Shown here: positions 18,301 to 25,926 of the stretch, piece by piece
How the letters are laid out: each line of letters begins with the position of its first letter
Numbering within the stretch: position 1 is the stretch's first letter
Assembly: GCF_002259745.1 (NCBI RefSeq)
Contig: NZ_MWWW01000013.1
Span: 62,001 to 126,000, forward strand
DNA: 64,000 nt
Direction: 5' to 3'
Source: Bifidobacterium myosotis
Lineage (GTDB): Bacteria; Actinomycetota; Actinomycetes; Actinomycetales; Bifidobacteriaceae
Notes under the pieces: model-generated
What the model was told of the DNA's origin: nothing
The model's input: only the letters and a program-made list of their open reading frames with translations
Databases searched by the model: none
Position numbers and translations under genes: made by a program

Positions 18301-18446
18301 AATGTGGCCGTCAGGAAACGGACATCCTCTTCGACGGTGATCACCGCGGCGATGCCGGCATCGACATCCTGTCGGTGGGTATACGGCCTGGATGCCATCG
18401 CTTCGGCCAACGCCTGCTGAATATCACTGTTACCTGTCGGACTCAT
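15354..18446 (-). CDS. Large membrane glycosyltransferase (GT2)
   Basis: About 1030 residues. The N-terminal third is a GT-A glycosyltransferase 2 domain (AVITVEEDVRFLTATL, acidic metal site in LLHDDS). The rest holds a dozen or more hydrophobic helices and an extracellular C-terminal portion, so it is an integral membrane enzyme acting on a lipid-linked or cell-wall glycan. The likely ATG at 18446 follows GTGGGGGT. The frame opens 51 bases earlier. It is coupled to DUF5719 downstream and lies beside whiB and LCP genes, an envelope-biogenesis setting. Confidence 0.85.
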   Translation of the reverse strand: MSPTGNSDIQQALAEAMASRPYTHRQDVDAGIAAVITVEEDVRFLTATLRSVLTQNVLPGTIVIADATGATGQPVTSSFEVIPSPSGPVMEMPQSKHVNVRIVRAKGARSFGDAVNKALDYAELNPETRALWLLHDDSRPADAYCLERLLEAWRNTPGASVLGCKQCDWDGTQLHNVGLYAGRHTVHSLVVDGEPDQEQYDGRQDVFAVSLAGALVSLNQFQRIKGINSWFTTYGESMDFCRRVCLSGGRVVVVPRAEIAHRRARYEGVRTRGGEALTSDHAVRHGVAVARAAQRYRYTDMAMSSWIVVWLWRLIRSFGVAIAMLFGKKPFEAWVELCLPWLALTSIPGAMRSRRLVAKQAKVPMSSLQVLTADRRQITQFHDRRDAFEAQQGVVLLSPLERAHLKARIRRRWTWALMMAFVSFAGIVGLHWPVFRAVFSDGSLYSHALLPTGASFHQLAQAATTPWVFGAGTGIPAPPTPWLLVLMVSSLVTLGHVGGALALMLFAAAPLAALSFWALAGIFTRSDVVRVLGGLLWASTGIMFGWYAQANLPMLTVLVFLPAAFAFVFRAVGMYHTEDPLRPRPSVQAAALSALCFIPAVAAEPQLLLALIVAFPAFLLFVRRKRATLLLIPVPAAFAVAPTLVNAVRYAHLGSWRQLFGDITTPSSDVNGSPAALSLLEAAGRALDWRPLSADPLDLAVTVLFLVMTVLAIASLVLPFALRASRLMWVVILCGAALALVSSRVAIAVDADGVVAGSASPGILLMILGFLSCVSLVAGGAVKRFHPLHAVGEIETTRRDGLRPVIVSGRALLSILLVCCVAVQCWYGIERHRDGGLAMSRAGLPMVTTDYLSSGADHRVLAISAQTRNAVDYAVMRTSRGDLIDSSPAQRARLVNGEHDAIDSALAQACATLLSNPDEQAIATISGLGFGGIYVVSDGESAATATPYEQLNANIAASDGTQALVSTNDGVYYRLTLRSAESQNVDTSWQRRTQSSGWRVAWLACLSVVLALYCLVALPRRRLVNGLEEA

Positions 18447-18780
18447 AGACCCCCACACTAGTAGACGCCACCGCCGGGTCGGCGTGTACGGCGGCAAACC
18501 ACCACATAACCACTGATTTCATCCGATTCCACCGATGGCGCCACGATTCCACCGATGGCACCAAGGCTTGTCATCCGCGAGACCCGCCGTGCCCGGACGG
18601 TCCGGGCGCATCCGTATGCCGCGCTGACGTAGAGGAGCCGTGGGAGACGTCTTGACCCACCACTCGGACTCACCACTCACCGACCCGCAACGACGCAGAC
18701 GGCGTCATGCCGCAGAATCGATTGCGCAGAGGCAATTGCGCGGAGGCGATTGCGACGCCGACCGGCCATGCGCGCACGCG
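18447..18780. other. Intergenic region with short direct repeats
   Basis: I see no gene. GATTCCACCGATGGC occurs twice between about 18524 and 18560. A 14-bp unit of type GATTGCGCAGAGGC is repeated about two and a half times at about 18720-18753. The promoter of the glycosyltransferase gene should lie at the left end. Confidence 0.5.
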
Positions 18781-19086
18781 TCAGGCCTGTTCGCGATGGC
18801 TTTTCTTGTAGCGGCGGCGTTCGCGCTCGCTCATGCCACCCCAGATGCCGAACCGCTCGTCATGGTCGATGGCCCATTTGAGGCACTGCTCACGGACCTC
18901 GCACTTGGCGCACACACGCTTGGCGTCACGCGTCGATCCGCCTTTTTCCGGGAAGAACGCCTCCGGGTCGGTCTGGGCGCACAACGCCTTGTGCTGCCAG
19001 GACACGTCGCCGTCCGGCTTGAACAGCCCCCATAGCGTGTTCCACTGCTCCTGCTCTTCGGCGGATTCGTCGACTACCCCCCACAT
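18781..19086 (-). CDS. WhiB-family Fe-S transcriptional regulator (WhiB2-like)
   Basis: A 101-residue WhiB protein. C36, C59, C62 and C68 form the C..CxxC..C iron-sulfur site. FGIWGG is the beta-turn motif, followed by a basic C-terminus (RRRYKKSHR) for DNA binding. The family acts as a redox/NO-sensing partner of the principal sigma factor; WhiB2/WhmD members influence septation. The ATG at 19086 follows AAGGAGAG. Ten residues upstream in frame lack a ribosome site. A clear promoter is at 19126-19155. Confidence 0.92.
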   Translation of the reverse strand: MWGVVDESAEEQEQWNTLWGLFKPDGDVSWQHKALCAQTDPEAFFPEKGGSTRDAKRVCAKCEVREQCLKWAIDHDERFGIWGGMSERERRRYKKSHREQA

Positions 19087-19125
19087 GCGACTCTCCTTGC
19101 CCCAAGCATTCAATTGACGGTTTAC

Positions 19126-19155
19126 ATTACACTCATACCCTCATATTTTTGTCAA
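19126..19155 (-). promoter_or_regulatory. Promoter of whiB (18781-19086)
   Basis: On the minus strand TTGACA (19150-19155) and TGTAAT (19126-19131) are 18 bp apart in an A/T-rich patch. They lie about 40 bp before the start codon. Confidence 0.7.
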
Positions 19156-19363
19156 ATGGTATCTCGTGTCATTACGCCGTTCAGCTGAAAACTGTGCTAT
19201 ACGAAGGCACTTGCCCGGATTGGCGCGATGCACATGGCATGTGAACGGTATTGTGCTGTTCCTGCGGAGGAACATGGCGGGCCTGCCGCGTCCGACCGCC
19301 GCTGTGACAAAGTGGCTTTCAGACTATCGACGGCACATGATCTACGGCACATGGAGGAATTGC

Positions 19364-20890
19364 ATGGCGCAGGAAACCGGTGGAGCGGAACAGCAGATCA
19401 ATCCGCCGAGCTTCGTTCCCTCCGCCGACCGCCGTCCGCGCACATCGGCGGCGTCGGGCAACGCCGGTTCCACAGCCCAGCCGGCACCGACCTGGTCGTC
19501 CCGCGCGACAGGCGGTCCGCGACGTGCCGCGGATTCCGACTCCGCCGTCCCACCGGCCATCCGTCCGGCCGGCGCCCGTTCACGAAGAAGCGCGGCGCCC
19601 GCTTTCAGCGCTTCCGTCCCACATGACGCCGCCGCCGACGCCTCCCCCGTATCATCGGTGCCCGCCGATCGACCCGTCGCACCGCCCCCCAGCTTCTCCC
19701 CCAACGCGCGGCGCACGACCCGTCGCGTCATCCCCACAGGAGGCGACGCGACACCGCAGAGCATCACCCCGACGCGCACCCGCCGTTCCTCGGGTTCCCC
19801 GCGCACCACGGTCCGCCCCGCAGGCGTGTCCTCGGCGACGTCCTTCCTGGCCCAGGCGACGCGTCCGACCATGCCCTCCTCGCGGGCGGCCCAAGCCCCG
19901 GTCGAAGGCGCCATGGCCGTTGTCGGCGCGCGTCCGCGCCGGCACCGCGCCGCGCACATCACCCTCGTCGCGCTGGCCGTCCTGCTGGCCGCACTGGCCG
20001 CCTCCGTCTTCGGCGCCTGGGTCTGGGTCAACGGCAAACTCAATAAGGCCGACTGGCTGACCGGCACCGCGGACACCCCGCCCTCCACCTGGCTGATCCT
20101 CGGTTCGGACGAACGCGACGGTTCGACCGATTACGGCGGCGTGGACGACATCACCGGCTACCGCACCGATACGATTCTGGTGCTCACCAAGCCCAAGACC
20201 GGCGCGAGCTCCCTGATCTCCATCCCCCGAGATTCGCTGATGAACGTGGACGGCCAGTACATGAAGATCAACTCGGTGGCGCAGTTCGCCGGCTCGAAGG
20301 CGCTGGTGGGCGAGGTCGAGCAGCTCACCGGGCAGAAGATCGATCATGTGGCGCAGATCAAGTTCGGTGGCCTGCAGAACGTGGTGAACGCACTCGGCGG
20401 CGTCCAGCTCTGCTACGACCAGGACGTCCAGGACGCCTATTCCGGCCTCAACTGGCAGGCCGGATGCCATACCGCGGACGGTGCCACGGCCCTGTCCTTC
20501 TCCCGCATGCGCTACGCGGATGCGCAGGGCGATTTCGGGCGTAACGAGCGGCAGCGTCAGGTCATCGCGGCAATCGTCAAGAAGGCATCCAGCGCCCAGA
20601 CACTGACGAATCCGGCCAAGGTGACCGCCGTGGCGGACGCCGGTCTGAGCTCGCTCACCGTGGACGAGCGGACCTCGCCGCTCACCTTGGTGTCGATGGC
20701 GATGGCCTTCAAGGACGCCACCGGCTCCGAAGGCATCTCGGGCAGCGTCTACTGGACTGACCCCGATTACTACGTGGATGGCGTGGGTTCGTCGGTGCTG
20801 CTGGATGACGCGAGGAACACCGAACTGTTCAGCGAACTGGCCGCCGGCACGCATGCCTCCGGCACCGTGGGCACCCTTGCCGAAGGCTGA
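19364..20890 (+). CDS. LytR-CpsA-Psr (LCP) family cell-wall ligase
   Basis: A 508-residue membrane enzyme that would attach lipid-linked glycopolymers to peptidoglycan. The cytoplasmic N-terminus (about 1-190) is Pro/Ala/Arg/Thr-rich and probably disordered. One transmembrane helix lies at about 200-225. The LCP domain follows, with LGSDERDG, YRTDTILVL, SIPRDSLM and SRMRYADAQGDFGRNERQ carrying the Arg/Asp residues of the pyrophosphate site. The ATG at 19364 follows GGAGGAATTGC, which rules out the earlier in-frame starts. The cell-wall setting matches its neighbours. Confidence 0.92.
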   Translation: MAQETGGAEQQINPPSFVPSADRRPRTSAASGNAGSTAQPAPTWSSRATGGPRRAADSDSAVPPAIRPAGARSRRSAAPAFSASVPHDAAADASPVSSVPADRPVAPPPSFSPNARRTTRRVIPTGGDATPQSITPTRTRRSSGSPRTTVRPAGVSSATSFLAQATRPTMPSSRAAQAPVEGAMAVVGARPRRHRAAHITLVALAVLLAALAASVFGAWVWVNGKLNKADWLTGTADTPPSTWLILGSDERDGSTDYGGVDDITGYRTDTILVLTKPKTGASSLISIPRDSLMNVDGQYMKINSVAQFAGSKALVGEVEQLTGQKIDHVAQIKFGGLQNVVNALGGVQLCYDQDVQDAYSGLNWQAGCHTADGATALSFSRMRYADAQGDFGRNERQRQVIAAIVKKASSAQTLTNPAKVTAVADAGLSSLTVDERTSPLTLVSMAMAFKDATGSEGISGSVYWTDPDYYVDGVGSSVLLDDARNTELFSELAAGTHASGTVGTLAEG

Positions 20891-21036
20891 TCCCGCGCGG
20901 CTTGGGTCCTGACCCGCACGGGGCGCGCCGATGTCCGGATGCCGATTCGGATACCAATGTGGATAACTCGGCAAGCTGGAACCACATGGGTCGATACGGC
21001 TTGCCTGGCGCCCCGGCATCGTCCACGCTGGGAGGC

Positions 21037-22788
21037 ATGTCCAGACATGCACAGCACCGTCGCCGTCCACACCCCTCACGCGCCTCGCAGCCCCATCAGG
21101 CAGGAAAGGGCGGCGCCGCCAGCGACCCGCGCGCCAAGCTCATGGTCTTCGCCATGGCCGCTCCCCTGTTCGCCCAAGTCATGATGATCGCAGTGATGAT
21201 CGCGCAAGGGCAATGGATGTTCGCGATGATGGTGGTCCCCGGCGCCATCGGATGCCTCGCCTCGGTGCTCATCGCCATCCCCTGGCGCTCCCCCGGCCAA
21301 ATCGAAACCACTCCCGCTGCGGCCGCTGCAGGGCCATCCGGCGCCATCGTCAACGACGACACGGGAGGTACGATCGGATTCGATGCCATGGCCTCGGACA
21401 CCATCGAGACGCTGCTGGGTTTCGACCGGATGCCTTGGCGCAGCATCGTGGCGCAATGGCTGAGGCCCGCCAGTCTCGCCGTGCCGCTCGGCTCGACCGG
21501 CACAGGTCGTTTCGACCTCGATCTGGTCCGTCAGGGACCGCATGCGCTGGTGGCGGGAACCACCGGTTCCGGCAAATCGGTATTGCTGCAGAGCTGGTGT
21601 CTGGCGCTTGCCTCCCGCAACGGTCCGGACCGGCTGAATTTCGTCTTCCTTGATTTCAAGGGCGGCTCCGCGTTCCGCACGCTGGAGCGGCTGCCCCACA
21701 CCGTGGGCAACGTCTGCGACCTTGATCTGGACCACGCGGCACGCGCCCTGCGCGCGCTGGAGGCCGAACTGACCCGTCGTGAACGACTAGCCGCATCGTT
21801 CCATGCCGCGCACATCGAAGATCTTCCACTGCCGCCGCCGCGCCTGATGGTGGTCATCGACGAGTTCCACGCGCTGAAGGACCAACTGCCGGATTACATC
21901 GGGCGTCTGGTGCGCATCGCCTCGCTCGGGCGTTCCCTGGGCATGCATCTCATCGCCTGCACGCAGAATCCGCTCGGTCAGGTCAACGCCGATATGAAGG
22001 CGAACATGGCCATCAACATCTGTCTGCGCGTGCGTGACGCGATGCAGTCGACGGAGCTGCTCGGCGACGGCCGCGCAGCCTCGATCCCACCCGCGTTGCC
22101 CGGATCGGCGTATTGCAATGACGGCGAACAGGTCAGCGCCTTCCGCTGCGCCTCGGTGGATGACGTGGCGCGCTGCTGCCGTCAGATCGTCCTCGCCGAC
22201 CGGTTCATGGAATCGGTCCCCATCCCGCAGCTGTTCACCGCCCCGCTGCCAAGCCGTGTCGCACGGCGTCCTCTACCCCGAGCGGAATCGAACCGACTCC
22301 CCGACCGGCTGTGGTTCGGGCTTGCGGACAACGGCATCACCCTCATGGATGCGACCTTGCCCGTCACCGGAGGCAACGTCGGGGTCATCGGCGCGCACGG
22401 CCGCGGCAAGACCACGCTGCTCGCCACGTTGGCGCGGGAACTGGCAGTGGACGGCCACGGCGGATCGGATGCCTCCGTGCGGCTCTTCGACGACGCGGAC
22501 GAGCTGCTCGACCCGTTCAACGCCGACGACGAGGCCGCCTCGTTCCGCGACGCGCTGGCCAACCCCGCCGTCACCGTGGTATTCGCGGTGTCCTCCGCGC
22601 GGCATGTGCGTGTGCCGGAGCATTGCGTCACGCGCATCGTGTTCCCCTGCGGCGAGCGTTCCGCCGATCTGATGGCGGGCGTCCCATCGAACCTGTTGAG
22701 CATGCTCGGGCAACGCGATCTGGACACGCCCGGACGCGCGGTGCTGATTACCGGCGCGGCCGCGTGCCTCGTCCAATGTGCCGTTTGA
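21037..22788 (+). CDS. Solitary FtsK/SpoIIIE-like (EccC/EssC-type) ATPase
   Basis: About 583 residues. Two hydrophobic segments lie near 35-80 after a basic N-terminus. The first ATPase domain is FtsK/SpoIIIE-type, with Walker A GTTGSGKS, FLDFKGG and Walker B RLMVVIDEFH. A second, shorter domain has Walker A GAHGRGKTT but only a weak Walker B (LFDDADEL) and no signs of activity beyond that. Two linked domains of this kind are typical of type VII secretion EccC/EssC rather than of chromosome-translocating FtsK, which carries a gamma domain. No WXG100, EccB/D/E or mycosin gene is visible in the window. The start is uncertain: GGGAGG is only one base from the ATG at 21037. Confidence 0.7.
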   Translation: MSRHAQHRRRPHPSRASQPHQAGKGGAASDPRAKLMVFAMAAPLFAQVMMIAVMIAQGQWMFAMMVVPGAIGCLASVLIAIPWRSPGQIETTPAAAAAGPSGAIVNDDTGGTIGFDAMASDTIETLLGFDRMPWRSIVAQWLRPASLAVPLGSTGTGRFDLDLVRQGPHALVAGTTGSGKSVLLQSWCLALASRNGPDRLNFVFLDFKGGSAFRTLERLPHTVGNVCDLDLDHAARALRALEAELTRRERLAASFHAAHIEDLPLPPPRLMVVIDEFHALKDQLPDYIGRLVRIASLGRSLGMHLIACTQNPLGQVNADMKANMAINICLRVRDAMQSTELLGDGRAASIPPALPGSAYCNDGEQVSAFRCASVDDVARCCRQIVLADRFMESVPIPQLFTAPLPSRVARRPLPRAESNRLPDRLWFGLADNGITLMDATLPVTGGNVGVIGAHGRGKTTLLATLARELAVDGHGGSDASVRLFDDADELLDPFNADDEAASFRDALANPAVTVVFAVSSARHVRVPEHCVTRIVFPCGERSADLMAGVPSNLLSMLGQRDLDTPGRAVLITGAAACLVQCAV

Positions 22789-22903
22789 CTACTTCGCTAC
22801 TTTCTAGGCATAACCTCTTGAAAAACGCCATGGTTCGTGGTTACCTTGATAGGAGCGTAAGGAACAACACCAGCCAGGGGTTTAGAAATTAGGGAGGCAA
22901 GCA

Positions 22904-23182
22904 TTGAGCAGCGCTTATGATTGGCGAGCCAAGGCGGCATGTCGTGACAAGGACCCGGAACTTTTCTTCCCGGTGGGCAACACCGGTGCCGCATACCAGC
23001 AGATCGAGGAGGCCAAGGCCGTTTGCCGCACCTGCAAGGTGATTGACGCGTGCCTCAAGTGCGCGCTGGATACCAATCAGGACTACGGCGTGTGGGGTGG
23101 CCTGAGCGAGGACGAGCGTCGCGCGCTGAAGCGTCGCGCCATGCGCGCCCGCCGCTCCCAGGCCATGCAGATGCAGATCTGA
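22904..23182 (+). CDS. WhiB-family Fe-S regulator (WblE/WhiB1-like)
   Basis: A 92-residue WhiB protein starting with TTG after AGGGAGGCAAGCA. The Fe-S cysteines are C13, C41, C44 and C50, with an extra C53. YGVWGG is the turn motif, then a basic RRALKRRAMRARR tail. The short N-terminus resembles WhiB1/WblE. A 115-bp leader precedes it. The bidirectional terminator at 23242 ends it. Confidence 0.92.
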   Translation: MSSAYDWRAKAACRDKDPELFFPVGNTGAAYQQIEEAKAVCRTCKVIDACLKCALDTNQDYGVWGGLSEDERRALKRRAMRARRSQAMQMQI

Positions 23183-23241
23183 TTCCGGCCAGTCTCCGAT
23201 TCGTCCGACGAGCGCCGGCGCACAAGCCGTCGGTGCGTAAT

Positions 23242-23272
23242 GGAAAACCCTCCCGAATTGGGAGGGTTTTCT
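23242..23272. terminator. Bidirectional intrinsic terminator
   Basis: AAAACCCTCCC (23244-23254) pairs perfectly with GGGAGGGTTTT (23260-23270) around a GAATT loop. T-rich ends on both strands suit the convergent whiB and histidine kinase genes. Confidence 0.9.
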
Positions 23273-23310
23273 CGTATCAAGTCACGAATCTCCGACGCGG
23301 GACGCCGATG

Positions 23311-24807
23311 CTACTCCTCCTGGGCGGCGCGCAGCTTCATGTCGAGCACCACACGGGTGCCGCCCTCGCGACGCGGCTCCCAATGCACGGAACCGCCGAA
23401 GTCGTTGGTCACGAACGTGTTGATGATCTGCGTGCCAAGTCCCGAGCCGGAGGAACGCGCCAGACCGTTCTGCTCCTCGGAGCCAAGGCCGGTGCCGTCA
23501 TCCTCCACCACCACGTTGAGGTTGGAGCCGGAACGTCCCACGGAGATGACGATATGTCCCTCCTTGCGTCCCTCGAATCCGTGCTCCACCGAATTGGTGA
23601 TGAGCTCGGTAAGCACCAGCGAGAGTGGCGTGGCGTCCTGGGCGGGCATCATGCCGAACTTGCCCATGAAGTTGATCTCGATATGCTGGTCCTTCATCGT
23701 CGCCAGATCCACGGCCATGCGCAGCAGGTTGGAGATCACCTTGTCGAAGTCCACGATCTCGTCCGCGGTCTGGCTCAGGCCCTCGTGCACCATGGCGATG
23801 GTCTGCACGCGGCGCTGCGCCTCCTGCAGCTCCTTCTTGACCTCCTCGGACTTGGTCTTGCGCGCCTGAAGCCTCAGCAGGGCGGAGACCGCCTGCAGAT
23901 TGTTCTTGACGCGATGGTGGATTTCGGAGATCGTGGCGTTCTTGGTCTGCAGCTCCTGTTCGCGACGGCGTAGCTCGGTGACGTCACGGCACAGGATGAT
24001 CGCGCCGACGCGACCGTTGTTGTCGTACAGCGGCAGCGAGCGCATGGACACGGCGGAACGGTTGGCGTTGAGCTCGGAATCGACGGCCGCCTTGCCGGAG
24101 AGTACGAGCGGCAGCGTCTCGGGCACCTCGTCGTTCTCCTTGATGAGCTGGGTGCCCAGTTCGCTCAGGTACTGGCCGGGCATCGTGGTGAGCAGACCCA
24201 GGCGGCGGAAGCAACTGATGGCGTTGGGCGCGGCGTAGCGCACCACGCCGTCCATGGTGAGGATGATGAAGCCGTCCGCCACGCGGGCGATGTGGCGCTG
24301 GCTCATGACCGAGTCCTTGTACGGGAACTGGCCGCGGGGAATCATCTCGTACAGCTGCTTGCCGGCGTTGATGCTTTCGGATTCGTACCGGCCGTTGGAT
24401 TCGCGGGTGGCCATGTTCGTCTCGCGCACGACCAGTCCCAGCGTCTTGCCGTTGTGGCGCACCGGCGCATACACGTTGCATACGGTGGCCTTGCCCACGG
24501 TCCTGAGCACGGTGGAACGGAAAACCACGCTGGACTGCATGGCGGCGTCCAGCTCGCCCATCATGTCGTCGGGCATGACCTCGCCGACCACGTCCTCGCC
24601 GCGCAGCGTCATCACGGTGGAGGGGCGGCATTGCTCGGCCACCACGTACTTGCCGGAACCGTCCTGCACCAGCAGCAGCAGATCGGCGAAGCTCAGGTCG
24701 GCAATCACCTGCCAGTCGGCGACCAGATGGTGGAGCCATTCACGGTCTTCATCGTCGAAATCGGGGCGCGTTGCGAGGATATGTGAGAAATCTGCCATAG
24801 GCACCAT
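23311..24807 (-). CDS. pdtaS: PdtaS-type sensor histidine kinase
   Basis: A 498-residue soluble kinase. It has an N-terminal GAF-like domain (about 20-150), a PAS domain (about 165-280), then a HisKA_2 dimerisation/phospho-acceptor segment with EIHHRVKNNLQAVSALLRLQ (H297/H298) and a HATPase domain (LTELITNSVEHGF, EDDGTGLG). This arrangement matches PdtaS of mycobacteria, which phosphorylates an ANTAR RNA-binding regulator, PdtaR. No pdtaR lies in this window. The start may be the ATG at 24798 instead; neither has a clear ribosome site. Confidence 0.88.
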   Translation of the reverse strand: MVPMADFSHILATRPDFDDEDREWLHHLVADWQVIADLSFADLLLLVQDGSGKYVVAEQCRPSTVMTLRGEDVVGEVMPDDMMGELDAAMQSSVVFRSTVLRTVGKATVCNVYAPVRHNGKTLGLVVRETNMATRESNGRYESESINAGKQLYEMIPRGQFPYKDSVMSQRHIARVADGFIILTMDGVVRYAAPNAISCFRRLGLLTTMPGQYLSELGTQLIKENDEVPETLPLVLSGKAAVDSELNANRSAVSMRSLPLYDNNGRVGAIILCRDVTELRRREQELQTKNATISEIHHRVKNNLQAVSALLRLQARKTKSEEVKKELQEAQRRVQTIAMVHEGLSQTADEIVDFDKVISNLLRMAVDLATMKDQHIEINFMGKFGMMPAQDATPLSLVLTELITNSVEHGFEGRKEGHIVISVGRSGSNLNVVVEDDGTGLGSEEQNGLARSSGSGLGTQIINTFVTNDFGGSVHWEPRREGGTRVVLDMKLRAAQEE

Positions 24808-24864
24808 GATACGCAGGACGCGGCCTGAAGCCGGACATGATGTCGCACGAAACCGCCGGCCGTC

Positions 24865-25920
24865 TCAGGCGGTCATCGCAGCGTACACGGCGGAGGACGC
24901 CCCGACGATGGCCTGCTGCGCGGTGGCCGAATCGACGCCGGAGGTCATGATCACCAGCACGTAATCGCGCGCGGAACCGTCGGCGGCCTTGCCCCAGATG
25001 ATGGCCGCATCGTTTTCCACGCCGCCGAGCTCTCCGGTTTTGTTGGCCACTTGGATTCCGGCCGGCACTCCGGACGGAATCTTGTTGCGTCGGGTCTGCC
25101 CTTCGAGCAGCGTGAGCATGGATTGACTTGCCTCCGGGGAGACCAGTTGGCCCCGGTAGAGCGCAGCGAGCAGACGGCCGCAGTCCGCCGAGGAGGTCCA
25201 GTTCTCGGTGCCGCTGCCATCGGTTCCCGCATCGGACAGGGCCCTCAACTGTCTGGACGAGGCGAATCCGTATCGTGCCGCGGTGTCGGTGACCCGTTGC
25301 ATGCCGACGGCCATGTCGCCGTCGCCGATCATGAGAACCAGCTGGTTGGTGGCCGAGTTCGAGCTGACGGTGATCATCTCACCGAGCAGCGCATCCGTGT
25401 TCCGGCCGCCGGTGTTCAACGTGCCCGAGGCGAGTCGGTCATAGATGGTCAGCATCACGTACAGCTTGATCTCCGAAGCGGCGACCATCGGCTGTTCGTT
25501 GAGGCTGACGGTCGCGCCGGACGTCAGATCCTCGGCGTATGCGGACCAGGTGCCGCCACTGGCGGACATGGCCGTCGCGATGGCCGTCTTGACATCGGCC
25601 ATGCGCGCTTCGCCGGCCTTGCGACCGACGATGCCGGCGTTCGGCTGCGGGACGCCGCTGCGATTCAGGACCTCATGGCCCGGCGTCGTGAGATCCGCGG
25701 CTCCGCTGACGTCCTCGGATGCGATGGATCGGCCGGATGCCGGCTCGCTGGCATTTCGGGACGACTCCCCCGTCGAGGTCGAGGGACGCGGCATCCACCA
25801 GACGAAGACGCCGGCGAGCACGACGGCCACGGCGACAAGCGCCGCGACGGCAACGACGATCATTCCCCGCGCGCCGAATCCCGCTCGCGACACAGCATGA
25901 CGGCGCTGATGACGTGCCAT
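24865..25920 (-). CDS. Class A beta-lactamase-like serine hydrolase, membrane-anchored
   Basis: A 351-residue protein with a basic N-terminus, a transmembrane anchor at about 20-43, a Ser/Thr-rich linker, and an extracellular beta-lactamase/transpeptidase-fold domain. The three active-site motifs are present: SxxK as S149-E-I-K152, an SxN motif as S186-S-N188 and KTG at 294-296. A catalytic hydrolase or small DD-peptidase is plausible; antibiotic resistance is not implied. It starts 6 bp after the gene at 25927-27249 ends, so they share an operon and probably a duplication origin. GAGGCGTC precedes the ATG. Confidence 0.82.
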   Translation of the reverse strand: MARHQRRHAVSRAGFGARGMIVVAVAALVAVAVVLAGVFVWWMPRPSTSTGESSRNASEPASGRSIASEDVSGAADLTTPGHEVLNRSGVPQPNAGIVGRKAGEARMADVKTAIATAMSASGGTWSAYAEDLTSGATVSLNEQPMVAASEIKLYVMLTIYDRLASGTLNTGGRNTDALLGEMITVSSNSATNQLVLMIGDGDMAVGMQRVTDTAARYGFASSRQLRALSDAGTDGSGTENWTSSADCGRLLAALYRGQLVSPEASQSMLTLLEGQTRRNKIPSGVPAGIQVANKTGELGGVENDAAIIWGKAADGSARDYVLVIMTSGVDSATAQQAIVGASSAVYAAMTA

Positions 25921-25926
25921 GACGCC

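Noticed and set aside
21037..22788. Chromosome-segregation FtsK
   Set aside because: It lacks the multi-helix FtsK N-terminus and the gamma winged helix, and has two tandem P-loop domains as in type VII secretion ATPases.
24865..25920. Antibiotic-resistance beta-lactamase
   Set aside because: Motifs fit the broad serine hydrolase fold, but it is membrane-anchored, sits with a zinc-ribbon relative and lacks features that identify a resistance enzyme.
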